This document shows positions 6,162 to 8,713 of a stretch of DNA of 8,713 bases, in pieces (position 1 is the first letter of the stretch; each line of letters starts with the position of its first letter). The position numbers and the translations under genes are program-made. The notes under the pieces are model-generated. The model was given only the letters and a program-made list of their open reading frames with translations, was not told the DNA's origin and searched no databases. Source of the stretch: Spirochaetota bacterium. Its GTDB lineage: Bacteria > Spirochaetota > JAHITG01. Where the stretch lies: assembly GCA_018817865.1 (NCBI GenBank), contig JAHITG010000332.1, positions 1-8,713 on the forward strand, read 5' to 3'.

Positions 6162-7496
6162 TTAAAATTTAAAGAGGGTCTCAAAAAAGAGCGTGTTATT
6201 TCCCTTTATATTGTCTCGATGCTCAACAAACCATAGATTAAAGGATAAATATGATGAGATCATTGCTTCGGACCGCACAATGAACCCGGTCAGATCATCG
6301 ATATTACCTGTTGTATCCAGATATCCTATCTTATTATACAAAAGGAACATAAGGCTGATATCTTTAGTAAAGAACTGCTTTATAAAATATCTCTTTTCCT
6401 GATACAGTTTCTGATGAACCGTATGGAGGAACCGCTGATATTCGAATCCGATAAAATTTCCCGGAATGAATGGCCATTCACCCGCAACAATGAAACCTTT
6501 TTCTCCCGGATACAGATCATCCAGAAAATCCTCTCCCCTGCTCTCTTCCAGCCGGCCGTCATCCATATGCACGGGGTTATACTCCTGTTCGATATACCGG
6601 CCTGTAAAAGTATAGTTCCCGTTCAGCAATATTACGGGGACAAGACCGTTCAATCTCAATTTCACTTCAGAAGCATATGCAAGAAGACTATTCTCATAAT
6701 CCTTCTCCAGTTTATGCTTACCCTGGCCGTAATAGTTGCCTGCTCCGTTATACTTTGTATAATTCTTGATCATGGCAGCCCCGGAAAGATCTAAAAGGAT
6801 CCGTTCATGAAACCGTATATGGAACGGTATCTCTGCCAGGTTATTATCAAAGACATAATAAGTAATAAACCCTGTAACGGACTTCTCCAGGATATAGTTC
6901 TCCCTGACATATATCAGCTCGCTTGAAACATGATCACTCCAGGAACGGGCGAGCCTGAACGCTCCCCATATCGTGGGTGTTTCAGTCTGAATACGGTTTA
7001 TAAAATATTTATTGATAAAACCCGCATCTGCTTTTAAAGACACTCCTTCAAAACGGATACTGTTAGTCTCCTCCGCATGCAGGCCGATGAACCCGTCCAT
7101 CTCAATCTCATACCGCTTGCTCTCAAAATGGAGGAAAAGCCCTTTAAAGACATTATCATTCCAGTCTTCCATGTGTATCGTATAGGGAGAATAATCGATC
7201 AACCGGTCACCGATTCCGGCGTATACATTGAATTTATAGTAATAGCTCAGATTGATCGCCCATACCACAGCCTTGATATTCTCCAAAGAGTTAAAATGCT
7301 CCAGCTTATTACCCAGGGCAAAATAGATCCTGATCTTATCCGACGGATAAAAATCAAAATTCAAGCGGAGGTATTGCGAAAAGTCATAATCATCTTTCTC
7401 CTTATTCAAGATCAGGTCGATCTGGCCGTCATGCACATTGAACGAGTACAAGGATCGAGTCAATAGAATTAAAAATAGAAGGATCTTAATGATCAT
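6162..7496 (-). CDS. Outer-membrane beta-barrel protein, paralogue of the preceding barrel gene
   Basis: A signal peptide (about 1-18, ILLFLILLTRSLYSF) precedes repeated amphipathic strands rich in Tyr, Phe and Trp, ending in LFKF, a typical outer-membrane C-terminal aromatic signal. No named family was recognised. It shares ordered blocks with the upstream gene: DYSPY...W.DN.FKG (about 102-120), LIYVRENYILEKS, YYGQGKHKLEKDYEN, NPVHM and YPGEKGFIVAGEW. The two are therefore tandem paralogues. ATG 7496 abuts the previous TAA with no gap, so translation is probably coupled; GGGGATGG just upstream may serve as ribosome-binding site. Within this operon I infer a porin- or receptor-like role in glycan uptake, without direct evidence for substrate. 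Confidence 0.75.
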   Translation of the reverse strand: MIIKILLFLILLTRSLYSFNVHDGQIDLILNKEKDDYDFSQYLRLNFDFYPSDKIRIYFALGNKLEHFNSLENIKAVVWAINLSYYYKFNVYAGIGDRLIDYSPYTIHMEDWNDNVFKGLFLHFESKRYEIEMDGFIGLHAEETNSIRFEGVSLKADAGFINKYFINRIQTETPTIWGAFRLARSWSDHVSSELIYVRENYILEKSVTGFITYYVFDNNLAEIPFHIRFHERILLDLSGAAMIKNYTKYNGAGNYYGQGKHKLEKDYENSLLAYASEVKLRLNGLVPVILLNGNYTFTGRYIEQEYNPVHMDDGRLEESRGEDFLDDLYPGEKGFIVAGEWPFIPGNFIGFEYQRFLHTVHQKLYQEKRYFIKQFFTKDISLMFLLYNKIGYLDTTGNIDDLTGFIVRSEAMISSYLSFNLWFVEHRDNIKGNNTLFFETLFKF

Positions 7497-8713
7497 TTAC
7501 CATCCCCAAACCAGAAATTTAATGGCTATCTCATCATATTTTTCATAAAAATCTTTGTTCTTGACATACTCCAGTTCCAGGGCAACATTATGCACGATAT
7601 CACTCTTAATATTCAGATAAAAGGAGTTCATCTTCTTCTGTCCTTCAGGAAGGGTCTTTCGGAGCATCTCCCTTATCTGATAGACAAAAAAGATCCTGAA
7701 CTCCCCTAAAAGCTCATTCTTTAATGTGATCTGCTTTTCAGTAAAGATCGCGCTGTCCGGAAATTTATGATAATAACTCTTTTTATATACATAATACTGG
7801 TATCCTCCTCCTGCGAAAAAGCCAAACCCGATATTCTGCTCTCCCCCTGCCCAATATCCTTCCCGCCCGCTGATGACGCTCTCATACGGATTGATACTGC
7901 GGTTATCCAGGTTCTGGTTCATATAGGTCGGGTGGTACAGGGGGTCTACTTTTTCATATTCATAAAATGCCCTGGTATTGAACTGATGCAGGAGCCCGGC
8001 AAAAAGATCATCGATCTCGCACCTTATATTACCGCCATGATATTTATAATACTCCCCTTTCTCAAAATCAAGCCTGGCTTTTCCTTCACCAAAGAAATTA
8101 GAATACGCGGTATACTTATCTGTCTTATTCAGGGTGATCGCACCCACATTCTTAAAATTGATATAATCCAGAAGATTAAAATTAAATTCCGCACCGAATA
8201 TATTGTTGTCATTGATGTCCACATACCCTTCCGGGTAATCCCGCTTGGTATAGTTTTCTCTTAGATAAATAAGGGCAATATCAGGAGTAAAAACCGCATT
8301 ACGGGTGAATGTATACCTGATCTTAGATCCTGCCCAGAGTGTGGGGTATTCTGAATTCTGTCCTGAGGCATTGTATCCTTTATCAATAAACCTGTAATCC
8401 AGGTCAAAGCTGACCGGAGGTGACCAGCCTGATTCATCGGGATTATCCCCGTTATTAGCGATAAACGCATGAACTTTAAGTTTATAGGAATTGTGTTCAA
8501 ATCCGAAACCACGGAAGAGGTCATGGACCCAGGGAAAGCTCATGGCAACATATGGAGAGTAATCCACATAGATACTTCCCAGTAAAATTTTGGCCACCGG
8601 TGATACCTGGTATTCCAGGGCCATGGAATTGATAAAGAGGAAACGGTCATCCTTCTTCCAGTGGAACTGTACATATTCTGATTTAAATTTTACCCAGGCA
8701 GAGAGGTTTTCGG
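7497..8713 (-). CDS. Outer-membrane beta-barrel protein (N-terminus outside window)
   Basis: The frame stays open from its TAA at 7497-7499 to the right edge: about 404 residues are visible and the real start is not. The ATG at 8624 is internal, because about 29 codons before it continue the strand pattern (ENLSAWVKFKSEYVQFHW) without a stop. The protein is Tyr/Phe-rich with alternating strands and ends FLVWGW, fitting a beta-barrel closed by a terminal aromatic strand. Blocks shared in order with the next gene are VDYSPY..SFPW.HDLFRG, LIYLRENYTKRDY, FFGEGKARLDFEKGEYY, HPTYM and ISGREGYWAGGE. The part seen starts close to the paralogue's N-terminal third. Family and substrate are unknown. It is the first visible gene of the operon. 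Confidence 0.75.
   Translation of the reverse strand, partial: ENLSAWVKFKSEYVQFHWKKDDRFLFINSMALEYQVSPVAKILLGSIYVDYSPYVAMSFPWVHDLFRGFGFEHNSYKLKVHAFIANNGDNPDESGWSPPVSFDLDYRFIDKGYNASGQNSEYPTLWAGSKIRYTFTRNAVFTPDIALIYLRENYTKRDYPEGYVDINDNNIFGAEFNFNLLDYINFKNVGAITLNKTDKYTAYSNFFGEGKARLDFEKGEYYKYHGGNIRCEIDDLFAGLLHQFNTRAFYEYEKVDPLYHPTYMNQNLDNRSINPYESVISGREGYWAGGEQNIGFGFFAGGGYQYYVYKKSYYHKFPDSAIFTEKQITLKNELLGEFRIFFVYQIREMLRKTLPEGQKKMNSFYLNIKSDIVHNVALELEYVKNKDFYEKYDEIAIKFLVWGW

Noticed and set aside
7767..8264. Open frame of 165 codons on the + strand
   Set aside because: It lies wholly antisense to the barrel gene 7497-8713, whose strand pattern and paralogue similarity show the real frame. It has no recognisable domain.
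8622..8624. ATG at 8624 as the true start of the first barrel gene
   Set aside because: The frame continues upstream to the window edge with barrel-like sequence and no stop. This ATG lacks a signal peptide after it.

Overview
The window looks like accessory DNA from an uncultured Gram-negative (diderm) bacterium. Three kinds of sequence point that way: several outer-membrane beta-barrel proteins ending in aromatic residues, signal peptides typical of exported proteins, and a FlgD-type Ig domain next to a PorV/UPF0164-like barrel. That last pairing is common in FCB-type candidate phyla, Spirochaetota and similar lineages. I cannot name the phylum from sequence alone. Base composition is moderately AT-rich in genes and very AT-rich in the left-hand gaps.

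Left part (1-2990, + strand): the tail of an unidentified gene (2-64); a membrane-anchored protein-L-isoaspartate methyltransferase (321-1055); and an exported NlpC/P60 cell-wall peptidase with an N-terminal stabilising domain and two SH3-like domains (1413-2771). Each gap here carries a different non-coding inverted-repeat element (112-267, 1164-1275, 2757-2990). The third is the clearest structure in the window. A 137-bp hairpin-rich element (2839-2975), flanked by a TTAAG direct repeat, sits inside an older palindromic element. Removing it restores a perfect 27-bp inverted repeat. The outer element lies exactly between the stop codons of two convergent genes.

Right part (8713 down to 2990, - strand): a tight five-gene operon. 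In transcription order it holds a beta-barrel outer-membrane protein cut by the window edge (8713-7497), a second barrel that is its paralogue (7496-6162), a secreted protein with a glucodextranase C-terminal-like (DOMON-type) carbohydrate-binding domain plus a FlgD-like Ig domain (6143-4860), a PorV/UPF0164-like outer-membrane barrel (4866-4012), and a LacI-family regulator (4015-2990). Gaps run from 19 bp down to a 7-bp overlap, so co-transcription is very likely. The promoter and operator lie beyond the right edge.

My reading, which is inference, is a sugar-responsive envelope module: two related barrels, a glycan-binding secreted protein and a barrel that may help export or anchor it, controlled by a LacI repressor encoded in the same transcript. 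There is no SusC/SusD pair, ABC transporter or glycoside hydrolase in the visible part. If the arrangement recurs in other genomes, it could be an undescribed outer-membrane glycan capture system.
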